A DNA stretch of 64,000 nt, from positions 2,728,001-2,792,000 of the forward strand of contig NC_064651.1 of NCBI RefSeq assembly GCF_001723175.1, written 5' to 3'. Source of the stretch: Penicillium oxalicum. Lineage: Eukaryota; Ascomycota; Eurotiomycetes; Eurotiales; Aspergillaceae. The notes under the pieces are model-generated. The model worked only from the letters and a program-made list of their open reading frames with translations, ran no database searches and was not told the origin of the DNA. Below, one piece after another: positions 1 to 10,453 of this stretch (positions are counted from its first letter, which is position 1; every line of letters starts with the position of its first letter). The translations under genes were made by a program, and so were the position numbers.

Positions 1-881
1 GAGCAGGTAGCCTCCTTGGACTTGGCCCGTTGACTACCTGTACATCACACGCGACGAAGACCGTACCTCTACGGACCGCTTCTACAAAAGCGACTGCCTC
101 GCCCCAGAAGCGCTCTGACTTCTTCAAGCTCGCACAAGCGCGTCAGCGCAAAACTGCGAACCTCTCCCGACAAAAGGTTCTCCAAGCCGAACGAGAAGCT
201 TCCCTCGGCGACCCTATCAAGAGCAAGCCCACTCCTTTCATTCAAGAAATCGAAGCTATCCAGACCGGCTCTCCAAATTCAACCGCTATTTCAGGTCTGA
301 ATTACTACCTGAAAGCCGATGAGCTCAGTGGCGCATTGCAATTTTCCAAGGATCTGGTCGAACCCTTGCAGAACCCAGATCGGGATACTGCCGACCCTCA
401 ATTGGAGAAGGAAGCCGCTGAACTGCATCAGAAGGAACACCAGAATGCACAGGATGCAATTCAACGCATTGTCAACCTCAGTAATGGCAATACCAAAGAC
501 CGCTTGCGCCTAAATGTGCAAAAGTGCATCGAACAGTTCGGGCGACATAACACCGACCAATACCTCCCGCCCAAGCCATCGAGTGCATTGCAGGCGTCTT
601 TGTCTGGTCAGCCGGAGAAGGTTCCTCGGATCGGGGTCGACACTGGTTCTCCTGAAGTACAGGCCGCAATCTTAACCGTCAAGATCATGAACCTGTACCG
701 TCATCTGCAAGGCGCCAACAAAGACAAACACAACAGGCGCAACCTTCAAATCCTGGTCCACAAGCGACAGAAGCTTCTACGATACATTCGTGAAAAGGAG
801 CGCGGAGGTCCCCGGTGGCAGAATCTGATGCAAACGTTGGGATTGTCTGATGCCGCGTGGAAAGGCGAGATCGCCCTATAG
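1..881 (+). CDS. MRPS28: Mitochondrial small-subunit ribosomal protein uS15m (5' end off window)
   Basis: The reading frame is open from the left edge (first full codon at 3) to a stop at 879-881, giving 292 visible residues. No ATG occurs near the left end, so the start lies outside the window. The last ~85 residues are a clear bacterial-type S15 domain: the TGSPEVQAAILT segment, the run KDKHNRRNLQ and the following basic HKRQKLLRYIREKE helix are family hallmarks. The ~200 residues before it are charged and poorly conserved, as is usual for fungal mitochondrial S15, which is far longer than the ~89-residue bacterial protein. By family, it binds 15S rRNA in the mitochondrial 37S subunit, next to the central domain. 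The symbol follows the yeast ortholog. Confidence 0.93.
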   Translation, partial: AGSLLGLGPLTTCTSHATKTVPLRTASTKATASPQKRSDFFKLAQARQRKTANLSRQKVLQAEREASLGDPIKSKPTPFIQEIEAIQTGSPNSTAISGLNYYLKADELSGALQFSKDLVEPLQNPDRDTADPQLEKEAAELHQKEHQNAQDAIQRIVNLSNGNTKDRLRLNVQKCIEQFGRHNTDQYLPPKPSSALQASLSGQPEKVPRIGVDTGSPEVQAAILTVKIMNLYRHLQGANKDKHNRRNLQILVHKRQKLLRYIREKERGGPRWQNLMQTLGLSDAAWKGEIAL

Positions 882-2071
882 ACCGTGATACGCCGATATT
901 ATCATAATGTTCTGGCTGGGGTGTTTTAGTTCTTAGCAATAGTTGCCACTGTACAAATAGCAAGTTTTCCATCATGTTTCAAGAACCACCTTTGGTTTCA
1001 TTCAATATAACCAGAGCATCAGGCCCGACTTGTGCCTTGCTTAGACAAAAGGTTGTGAGGTCTAATTCCTCCTTGGTCGCCAACTTGTCGTCCGAGTACA
1101 ACAAAGTTTATGGTTCAGCAGCAGTCTAAGGGGGCGACCGGGCAAGAGACATCGGAGGATGTCATTGCTCCTGCTACATTGATCTTCTCCATGGCTTTAC
1201 AACCTCTTACTTAATCAAGCGCTTTCCAGTCTTTAGAGCATACCTAAATTCCGATGTCCAATATTCCTTGATCTGCTGCCCTAAACCTGACTGGTGTCAT
1301 CCACCAACCCATGCCTCTACTACAATAAGACAGAGCATACCGCGACCACGTATATAAATGACCCCACGTTAGGTTCGATACCATCAGGGAGATACCTTAT
1401 TGAATAAGTCGAAAGGGTATATGCAGTTGACTTTCTATCAATTTCTGCAGAGCGAAGGAAAGTTCAGCGACAAGAGTGACCCATGCGAAGCTGGGGCTCC
1501 TCATCGTCGACTCGGCTATGAATCAGTCAAAACTTCAAAAGACCTTTCGAATAGCTTTTTACGCTCACCGCCTGCTTTCCCTGAATTGATTCTCAGGACT
1601 CGAGCAGCCCATCACGTGAGAGCGGTGGTTGACTTTCTGATAAGAGGTGGATGTTACAAGGCGTGAAGGGAGCCTGAGGCGCAAAAGAAGAATGAATCGC
1701 CCACCGCCCTCGAGCTAGGCACATTCTGCCCCCCGAGCGGAGATGATTTTTGGCACGTCGCCATCATGATCTCAGGATACACAGGCAATCGATAGATAAA
1801 CAACTTCTCCACGACAATATCATTCGTCTAGTCTGCCTCACAAACATTCGAACGAAAAGTGACAGTCTCAAGTGTCCACACGCGACTTCTCAAACAAACA
1901 GAAATGAGAGAACATTAACAGCGCCTGATTCGCTCGTCCTTCTCATCTCTCTCACGTCACTGGCCGCTCGCGAGAGTCCTCGACTTCTCTAAGAATTTCC
2001 GCCCTCACTTTCTTTCCTCCCTTTTTCGCCTTTATCACCAACCTCTTTCTGTGCTCTTGGGCCCATACTCG

Positions 2072-2108
<37 letters not shown>

Positions 2109-2144
2109 CTTCAGTCCCTGCGAGGGGCGGAAGTAGTCACCATA
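882..2144. other. Intergenic, uS15m 3' end to 5' region of the next gene
   Basis: No convincing gene is visible. The longest frame here (1400-1666 +, 88 codons) has no ATG start and no recognisable domain. The last ~150 bases are strongly pyrimidine rich and include a pure CT run, as in the 5' leader of many Aspergillus genes, so promoter and leader of the gene starting at 2145 probably lie here. Confidence 0.6.
2074..2107 (+). repeat. (CT)n microsatellite in the presumed 5' leader
   Basis: An almost perfect CT dinucleotide run of about 34 bases ends ~38 bases before the ATG at 2145. Similar CT-rich runs on the coding strand precede three other starts in this window (complement of 25905-25923, complement of 51512-51530, and 54674-54695). 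This suggests a shared core-promoter or leader feature rather than an isolated satellite. Confidence 0.85.
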
Positions 2145-5100
2145 ATGCCACCACGAACTCGATCGAAGCCGTACGGGCCAGACTCCCCGAATGCTGCTCA
2201 AGGGCTACCTGACCCTGCTCCTCGCCGCCGCCGCACAACCCGCTCCGTGTCTGCTCAACCACAAGAAGAACAGCCTGCCCAGCCTCTTCGCGAGCCGAAG
2301 ACCCGCAAGACCCGCGGCAAGGCCTCTTCCCGCGGAAGAAAGGTATGTGATTCACTTATTCAGGTCCGAGTGCACTGCCTGACCGGCATGTTTTTATTTT
2401 TAAGAAGGTGACACGACCGACTGCTTCCGCATCCGCCGACGGCCTCCAGGAGGAGCAGCTAGAGGCCAGCGCTCTCAGCTCGGATGTAAATTCTCAGCCA
2501 CAGATCGAGACGGTGAGATCCTCCAATATTGCGCAACATCTGCTAACAGCAGTGCGATCAACGATCGACCGCTTTCCTTTCGTCTAGCTACTAAAGTCGG
2601 CGTCATTTCTATAATGATTGAGTGCTGACAATTTTGTGGCAAGCAGAACCGTGCAGATGATGGGACAGATGATGCCCGTCTTGCGACTCCGTCAGTTGAG
2701 GTCCCCGCAACTGTTCTCCAATCGATTGAAACCAGTGAGCCCGAGACGACTGCTCCTACATCTACAGGGTGTGAGTCGCCGAAAACCCCATCGTCTCCCG
2801 CTCCGTCCCCTGGTCCCCTCTCCGTTCTACTGTCGCCGGCCGCGGCCGAGGCCGGCGAGCAGAGTAGCTCCCCGAACCCGATCACTTACAATCTGGTTGA
2901 TGATTTTGGTCGCCCCCGACCTGGCTGGCTGATGACCCAGCTGCGGGAGGCCTACCGTTTCTACATCCGTAGCACAGGTCTACTCGTGGACGCTGCTACT
3001 CCCGTTCCCATTCCCGCACTGAGATGGCCCATGAATATACCCATCTTGAACTTGGACAACATGGCCCCAGCACAATCTGCCTTGGACGACATTGAACTGA
3101 TTTCCACCCTTCGTGCAGTATTTTCTCTCCAACGGAAGTCAGACTCTCGCTCTCGCCCGCAATCTGGATCCGCGCAGCTACCATCACCCTCGCAGTCTCA
3201 TGTCCTTCGTCCCCAAAACGCTTCGCCGATTCGCCGAACGCGTACCCCTCGTTCGCGACGATCAAGTACCCATCGTACAGAGGGCTCTGAAAGTTTCAGT
3301 CGCACATTGTTCCGTCTGCCGGAACTGCTCTCTTCACACAATGAGGCTGAGGCCGACAGCGGACAAGCCGTCGAAACTAACTCTGCTGAACAGCAGGAAT
3401 TTGTAGATGCTTCCGCAACAGTTGTCGCGAGAACGGAATCTCCCGCCCCTGCTCCTGCGACCCCAAAGCGTGAAAGAGCTGCGTCTCCCGTTGCGCCTCT
3501 TACCGCACCTCCGGCGGCTGTCAACGGCTCACCAGGATGGAGCAGATGGATTTTCAACGGCGTCTCGCGAAGATGGACGGTCCTGAGAAGTCGACTCAAT
3601 CCCGAAGAAAACGATGATGAGGCTCATTCCGGTATGACGATCTCTCCGCCCTTGCTTCCCCTTCCTGACTTCTGATTCTATACTAACAGTAGCCAATGCT
3701 GGTGAAACAGTCGCTGCCAGCAATTCCCCCACATCCTTTCCGCCAATCTCCCAGGCGGCTGCTGACCGCAATGAAATCGCTGAAGACCCGGAGGCCACTG
3801 CAGATGTAAAAAACATACAAGCTGCCGTTTCTGCATCATTCCCTGCGCCCACGGTCTCGATTGCTTCGAGAGCTGTTGAGAAGATTTCAAATATACTGTC
3901 CCCGCGTCGTATTCAGGCGCGCACTTCTTCAACCATTTCCGCCTCGCCTCGACGAAGACGTCGAGCCACATCATTTGTCGATGCTAGGACGCTGCTCAAC
4001 CCTGATGCGCCAACATCCGGCCAGGGCTACGAGAGCCAACACTCATTCGTCAAACGCCGGCAAGCTGCTCGTTTAGCTATTGAGAGAGAACAGCGGGAGG
4101 CTCGCAATCGTGAGCTCGCAGACGCAAAAATTGCCGAGGCCGCCGTCCGAGAAGCCACCCGGCGCAAGGCACTTGCTGCCGAATTCACAACCTCATTGCG
4201 TCCGGCCATTCCTCACCGCAGATCTACGGAGCGGCCTGGCCAGAGTGAACAAGGAAATCCTACTTCAGACATAACTGGTCAGACGGCTACTGGCTCTGTC
4301 CCTAAAGCAAACGAGTCAAACCCGCGCAAGCGCAACCGTGGCTTTGGTCTTGATGAGGACGACCTAGCTGTACATGAGGAGGACTTCACCCCAGAAGAAT
4401 GGAACGTGCTGAAGGTTCAAGTGGAGAAAGCAGAAGAAGAAGCGGCGAAAGCTGCCCAAGAGCTCGCCCCCCCTACTAAGAAACGTCGCGTTGATGAAAA
4501 CCCTCAGCAGCAGAAGCGAACCCGGCAATCAGACCGTCATAATACCTCAGGAACGTCACGCCAGACCCAACCTCCAGCCCGTCAACCAGGTTTCATTCCG
4601 AACAAACGAGGAACCTTTGCACCTCCCGATCTTCCTACGATCGATTCGAGCCGACTTATGAGCGATCCAGATTCCCCTTCAAACACCAAAGATCCTCAAA
4701 CCACACCCCAAACTCCTTCAGATGACGAAATTAATATGCCTGGTGCGTTCCACGGATCAAAGTCTAAAACCAAGAATAAAGATCCTCCAAGCTCTCCCAA
4801 AGGTACGACCGTCAGTGGTGTCATTGTCCCAGAGCGTCCTTTTTCCTATTGCGATTTGGACACAGCCGTCGCATGGCTGAGAACTCGTTCAACCCACCGA
4901 ATGAGAAGGACGGTGCGCAACCCGCGCTTGACTCATTCCTCATCCCTCGCATCAGATGGTGAGACTCTTAAAACAGTTGGGCCTTCGCAGGTGGGAGCGA
5001 TGAAAGCAAATCTGAGAGCGGCGAATCAGCACATCATGACACAACAATGTCGCGATAGTACCCGCAATGACAAGATTGATGAGCAGCGATTTGCCCACCG

Positions 5101-6523
5101 TGAAGAAACCGCTGCGTCGAGCTCTTCCCGCCCTGTTGTACGGTTCAAGCTTCCCGAATCTTTCTTTGTCCCCGAACCCTCCCCAAGACGTCGAGTGTCA
5201 GACATAGCTTGTTCGGTTGGAAAATCTGCGGCGTGGTTTTTAAACACCCGCACCCCACTTCGATCAGTGCTCAAGCGAAAACGCGAGACTCAAGCACCTG
5301 CCTATGACAATCTCATGTCATCCCCTGACCTACCCAATCCCCCACGTCTGATAAAGCGGCCACGAGGTGCTCAGGCACCAGAAATCTCTGGCTCATCCTC
5401 CTATTTCTCGTGGCGCACAGGGAAACCCAAGAAGGCGGCTGCCTCTCCTCTGCCTTCCCCTACTCCCCAGCGTTCCCCGTACAACGTTGCATCACGGCTC
5501 GTCTCCCTGGCCCAGGGCCTTTTCACCACTGGATTGCCGCCTTCATCTCCACCCGCGGAATCAGCGTGGAATCGGGGCTTCCCAGGCACGGACCTGTGGG
5601 CTTCATCCTCAAGTGCTTCGTCGGACTCAGGGATCGACGAGCCGGGTCTTTCCCCTTATTCCCCAACTTTGCGACGTTCTCCATATAACCTGGCCCTTCA
5701 ATTCGCGTCCCTGACCCCCGATTGCTTTGCAGCAGGACGACGGCGCTCATCTCCGCTCACTGTTGTGCCGCATTATCCGGCTCGGAGATACGGCCCACTT
5801 TCAGGATATATGGCTAACAAACTCCCAGGATACGTCGCTAACAAGCTCCACTCGAAATTAGTCTCGGAGAACGACATTGAGACCGAAAATGTCAATGATG
5901 AGCAGGGGTCTTCTCCATTGACTCGTGCTCGCAACAAAGCCGAGCAATTCAAGCCAAAGACACCCAGTCGACTTCGGGAATCAGCTCGCTTCCCCACCAG
6001 CAATCAGTCGACCCCGGCCGGCCTTGACATGTCCTCGCCCTCCTTCAGTGATGCGTTCCAGAACAGCACCCCGGTGCAGTCTCGCCCCCTCCCCGTGGAC
6101 GACTCCCCCTTCCTCGTACACGCCGATAAGATCCCGCCCCTGGCGGGACCCACGACCTCCGACTCATCTCTCCCGAGATTGCAGTCTGAGGGTGAGTTGC
6201 CAAGAACCATCCAGAATGCCCACGGCATCTACTGACTCATCGTTCGCCCAGCAGTGTTCCCAGCACAGGCCGAGACAGAAGGTTCCACGGCACCTCTTGC
6301 CGCCGAGGTGGCTTGGCTGTCCGAGACACTACCTGATGGCCAGTTCGACCGGTTGAAGTGGCCATCCAGTCGAGAAGTCATTGAGCACTTCAGGATCGAT
6401 TCCAACTCTCTCAAAATTGTCAACGAAGAATCCCAACCCAAGGGGACTGACTTTGCGCAATACCTCCAGGACCTGTTCGAGAATTGTGGCGCAGATCCAA
6501 CTGGGGTTCCCATGAGCATGTGA
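2145..6523 (+). CDS. Large disordered nuclear-type protein of unknown function (5 exons, 1353 aa)
   Basis: Model: 2145-2342, 2405-2512, 2647-3631, 3693-6191, 6252-6523. All four introns have GT-AG ends and keep frame, giving 1353 residues. The protein is Ser/Pro/Arg rich and mostly disordered. Visible landmarks are a basic N-terminus (RRRRTTRS), a compact block near residues 180-250 containing PGWLMTQLREAYRFYIR, an alpha-helical basic stretch near 550-597 (AARLAIEREQREARNRE), an acidic helix followed by a nuclear-signal-like KKRRVDE near 660-700, and two similar segments starting RSPYN near 1021 and 1090. The C-terminal ~90 residues again look folded (AWLSETLPDGQFDRLKWPS). I do not recognise the family. 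Nuclear location is inferred from the basic motifs only. Long disordered parts make the exon 2 and exon 3 borders less certain than the rest. Confidence 0.75.
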
Positions 6524-7829
6524 GCTTTTCAAGTTTGATGTCTGGTGATAGATGGAGGTGAATATAAGCTTTCGGTTATATCCGCTCTCGGACGTTGGTC
6601 CACGAAAAAATCTCGATGGATGGCTTTGACTTGCTGTTTTCCACCTTTCGCCAAGTTGATTGTTTATTAGAGCGGAATTTGAATAAAACGCTTGACGTCG
6701 AAGCTCACATTCATCATTCCCTTTCCTGGTGTTTCCTGGGGCACCAGTGAGTCGTCTCTCTCCTCTTGATGAGGATCTCAGTGCAAAAGTCTCAGTAGCC
6801 TGGATCCAAGGAGGCCATCGTCGGTGTTAAGAAGAAGCCAAGGATGGAGAGAGAGAAAGAGAGTACGTGATCTGGAGTCGTAATCACAAACAAAGGTGGT
6901 CGGTCCACGGGCACACTGAGGAAAACAACCTCAGAAGGATATGAACCAAGAGCAAACCCCGCGTGCAGCTCGCATGAGCCTGCTTCCGATACCCACAGGA
7001 AGGATTCTCGTCCATGTTGGAGACAGGGCTTTGGATGGACTGCCGTGGGGCAAAACGTGCCAGACCTCCAGGGGCTGACGACAGCGCTCCTGTGTGACGA
7101 TGTCCCTGGCAGAAAGCTGTAGTTGTGAGATAGATTGAGGTTGGCCGATGTAGCTTGCCATCATCACAAAGGGATGGTCGGGTTCAAGACGTGGAATTAG
7201 AGTGAACTGTACTAAGCGATTCGAACACGCGCTTGATGTCCACATGGTCGTTTCACTGCCTCTGAAACGCCCCTGAAGGATATGGCGGTATCAGTGCGAG
7301 GGGAAGGAGAAGGAGAAGAAGAGCAACTTGGCGTGAGGTCATTGAGCTCAGGTGGTTGGCCACGGGAGAAACAAGGTTGATGGTTGAAACTTGGAGCAGC
7401 TCGAGGACTCTTCCAATGAACTCGGTGTCCAAAGTTGCTGGTCTATCAATACAACGACGCGCCAGAGCCTAGCCCTAGCTCACTACATAACCAAGGTTAT
7501 GATTGATAAGTATTATCCTGTTTATCAATTGGATCCACTCCCCTTCGCGTAGTCGAGTGCATAAGTAGAGTATGTATAATGAAGGTGAGACATCTCCTGT
7601 CACAGGATATATCCGCATTTGATACCGAACAGAATCGAGCTTCAAAAAAAATCAGATCTCAGGAAGCTAATCATTAGTGATGTCTCAGGTCAGGCTTGTA
7701 CCTAAACCTTACCTAGTACTACGGAGTCGAGAGTCAAAAACCAAGCGATTCCTGCCTACATGAGACCATTTCACATCTGATACCTCTCCAGCTACCTAGG
7801 TACCCTCTTCATCCTCCTGAGCCAAGTCC
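6524..7829. other. Intergenic, no gene seen
   Basis: Downstream of the 2145-6523 gene and reaching the AIG2-like relic. A 104-codon ATG frame on the minus strand (6931-7245) has no domain and odd composition, so I do not call it. A short hairpin (ATAACC-AA-GGTTAT, near 7490) is the only structure noted. Confidence 0.5.
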
Positions 7830-8212
7830 TCATATCAACCTTAAGATACCATCACTCAAGTCTCTCACATTGCCATCAAATTTGAAAACATAACCAAAGT
7901 CATCCACAAGCTCATTCCCGTCGGTATAGTTGATGCGACACGGATCGCCCGGTTGACTATTCATTTCATAGCTGGCCTGCCTCTCCCCATGCTCTTCGGT
8001 CTCGACATGATATGCAGCTCCATGAACGACCTCTCCCGGCGCATCTAGGAAGCTGAATACATGCCCCATAGCTTGCATTCATAGCCTATAAGGGTAGCGG
8101 GCCGAAGTTGTGGGTTGATTTCCAGGCCAAAGACATCGCAAAGCATGGCGGGATCAGATAAGCTTCCGTAGAAGAAATAAGGGCCCGTAGGTACAGTAGA
8201 TGGGTGCTTGTG
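7830..8212 (-). pseudogene. AIG2-like / gamma-glutamylcyclotransferase-fold relic with a frameshift
   Basis: Two minus-strand frames join into one AIG2-type protein. The first, 8212-8048, carries the family opening motif PYFFYGSLSDP and then LRPATLIGYECKLWG, and stops at a TAG at 8047-8045. The second, read from 8048 to the stop at 7830, continues with APGEVVHGAAYHVETEEH and a C-terminal PCRINYTDG ... GYVFKF block. The junction leaves two spare bases (8050-8049), so one base is missing, or two added, relative to an intact gene. A stop (8215-8213) sits just upstream in the first frame with no in-frame ATG, so the start is also lost or lies in an unseen exon. Intact fungal relatives are ~150-200 residue cytosolic proteins with the BtrG/GGCT fold, many of unproved activity. 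A sequencing error could mimic the shift, but the missing start argues for a true relic. Confidence 0.7.
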
Positions 8213-8854
8213 TCATGGTGTCCTTTCGAGCTGTAATAAATAGTTAGGTGGAGTAGATCTGAGCTTCTTGACGAACAGGGAGACTTTCGAGCTTAAATCT
8301 TAGGTCGGAGGAGGAGGGGAAAGGAGTTTGACAAACCGTCTACGAGTGTCGGTGCGTTGACGTCTCATACCATGGTGGACTAGATGGATCATCATTCTCA
8401 GAGGCAAAGTGATCCAATGCAAAGAATGCATGATGGTCCATATAAGACTTACAGGCATGAGACAGTCAAGTGAATAGCGCAACCAGCCCACCCTGACTAG
8501 GACTGCAACGAGAAGGAACTGGATTGCCAGAAGCGGAGTTGGTGTTTGTGTATTGGAGTCATATAAATATACAGCGAAATTGACTGGAAGAACATTGGAA
8601 CCTTGGATTCTTGATTTCAAACCGCTCAAAAAAGAAGAAAATGCATGTGTCTGCACCAACAAGGGCATTACGACAAAACATGGCGTCCAAAGAGATTCCA
8701 CCAATCGGGAGGCAAGTCTTGATAGCGAAAAAAAAACCGTCTGTCCAGTTCTTTAGACATTAAATACGGAAAAACCTGGAAGGGGTAAAAGAAAGGGGAA
8801 ACACAGAAAAAAAAAGTGGTGATGAAATTCATGGACGAAGCGGCAATTGGAAGC
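8213..8854. other. Intergenic, between the AIG2-like relic and the DGK1 3' end
   Basis: No gene is supported. A 134-codon minus-strand frame (8300-8704) and a 67-codon plus-strand frame overlap here, and neither shows a domain. Part of this DNA is presumably the DGK1 3' untranslated region. Confidence 0.5.
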
Positions 8855-9994
8855 TTAACCGAAAACCTTCAAGAAGCCCCAGAGACCGACTCCGCTGAGG
8901 ACGGGGATTGTGAGGTTATCGTCCCAGCCCCAGAGGTCGATCAGCTCGCTCCCAGCAGCCACCACGCCGGACACGGCGCTCATGACGCCCAGGGCAAGGG
9001 TGCCGGTAATAGTAGTGGAAGCAGACCCCGTCTCCCATCCGAGAAGGCCGCGAACACAATCGGGGAGTAAGTTCAAGCGTCCCGTGAACATGAACGCGTC
9101 TGGGGGGTCGTTGGGGAAGCTGCCCACGGAGGGAACAAACCAGCCCCAGAAACTGGCCGCGGTGACAACACCAACCAACCAAGCGGCAAGTGTCCCCGCC
9201 AGACTCTTCCCTCGACGCAATTGCGGTGTGTGGCGTCCCCAGAGACGCCCAAACGTCGAGGCTGCAGTGTCGCACCAGCTGAGAAGAAGAACCCCCATCA
9301 CGCCGACGTCCTTGGGGAAGAACCGCAAGACCACATATGCGCCAAGGAGGTACCAGATCACACCGTTGTACCCCGAGACTTCCGTCTCGCGCATCAGCGC
9401 ACCGACGCACCGGATGTAAAGCTGGTTGATTTTTTCTGAACGATGGCGCAAAAAGTCCGTGGCGGCAATTGGTACTAACGCGGTGAAGAGCACTGGCGTG
9501 ATCTGTGATGTCTGGACGCCACTCCGATACAGATGGAGGGTCACGAACCCGATCGAGACGTGCAAAAGTTTCCGAGGAATCTCATGACGATGAATGAAAC
9601 TGCGATACCGGGTGTGGAGAGGAATCAAGCCTAGTGGTGAAGGAGAGCGAGAGATGTCGCGCAAAGCATTCGGCAATTTTGGAGAGAGGAAGCCATTGGA
9701 GGCAGGGCTGCCGTCAGTGGCCGGAGGGGAGGCAGGAATGTTTGGATTGGATCGACGTGGTGGCCGACGGCTGCGCGATGTAGGCGAGGAAGGCGAGGAG
9801 GTCGAGGCGCGGGGACTCCGCGATCGTTCAGCAGCAGGACTGGCTTCGGCGAGCCCCGACATGCGCTGTCGGCGAGATGCTGACCTCGTCGTCGGCGCAA
9901 GATACCCATCACGTGCCTCGGAGCTTTCAGACAATGAGGGCGAGGGTGATGTGACTCGAGGAGTCTCGGGAATAGATCTAGATGAGCTCGCCAT
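8855..9994 (-). CDS. DGK1: CTP-dependent diacylglycerol kinase Dgk1
   Basis: Single-exon gene of 379 residues. The frame extends upstream to 10120 but only through non-ATG codons, and the first ATG is at 9994. The N-terminal ~130 residues are Ser/Pro/Arg rich and disordered. The rest is a polytopic membrane domain of the SEC59/DGK1 CTP-transferase family: HEIPRKLLHVSIGF near residue 140, then GYNGVIWYLLG, then the signature segment LLSWCDTAASTFGRLWG followed by RRGKSLAGTLAAW, then several hydrophobic helices. By family, Dgk1 sits in the ER/nuclear membrane and phosphorylates diacylglycerol to phosphatidate using CTP, opposing the Pah1 lipin. The Dgk1-type signature, rather than a dolichol-kinase (Sec59) one, favours this call. 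It is divergent from SPB4 over 459 bp. Confidence 0.9.
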   Translation of the reverse strand: MASSSRSIPETPRVTSPSPSLSESSEARDGYLAPTTRSASRRQRMSGLAEASPAAERSRSPRASTSSPSSPTSRSRRPPRRSNPNIPASPPATDGSPASNGFLSPKLPNALRDISRSPSPLGLIPLHTRYRSFIHRHEIPRKLLHVSIGFVTLHLYRSGVQTSQITPVLFTALVPIAATDFLRHRSEKINQLYIRCVGALMRETEVSGYNGVIWYLLGAYVVLRFFPKDVGVMGVLLLSWCDTAASTFGRLWGRHTPQLRRGKSLAGTLAAWLVGVVTAASFWGWFVPSVGSFPNDPPDAFMFTGRLNLLPDCVRGLLGWETGSASTTITGTLALGVMSAVSGVVAAGSELIDLWGWDDNLTIPVLSGVGLWGFLKVFG

Positions 9995-10453
9995 TGCAGG
10001 CGATCGGAGTCGAAAATCGGGCAGTGGAGATGTCCAGAGAGAGCCCTGAAAAGGTCTAATGGAGGACTGGGCGCTGTCGCAGTCGGTGCTGCCGCAGTAG
10101 ATCGCTGATCCTCTTAGCAACTGTATGTTGGGCGAAGGGACATATATATATATGATTGTAGATCGAAGTGAGGAGAAGAATATTATCAGTCACAAAGGAT
10201 CAACTGTTCTGAGAGGGATTCAAACCACACGAAGAGGACAAACTATCCCGCAACGATCTATGCTTAGCGCAAAAAGCAGATGCGCTGATAGATCAGCTCC
10301 GTTTCCGCCCAGAGCCGCTGACACGTGATCCATATCTTATCGATAACGGATATGCATTTTTTTTTGCTCTGCACGTCTCGGCGGTCTTGCGATCGGCGAC
10401 AGCGGACGCCGATATTTTGTGTGGTCGTTCCTGGTCAGTTCAAGTAATTCAAT
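9995..10453. promoter_or_regulatory. Shared divergent promoter region, DGK1 / SPB4
   Basis: 459 bp between the two ATG codons. An alternating AT run (near 10141-10154) could serve as a TATA-like element, and an A/T-rich patch with nine T lies near 10358-10366. No specific factor site is claimed. Confidence 0.5.

Noticed and set aside
1372..1382. tRNA B-box-like GGTTCGATACC with a TATATAAA stretch just upstream
   Set aside because: The flanking bases do not form a T-arm stem and no A-box or acceptor stem is found.
8300..8704. 134-codon minus-strand frame
   Set aside because: No domain, odd composition, and located between a relic and a 3' end.
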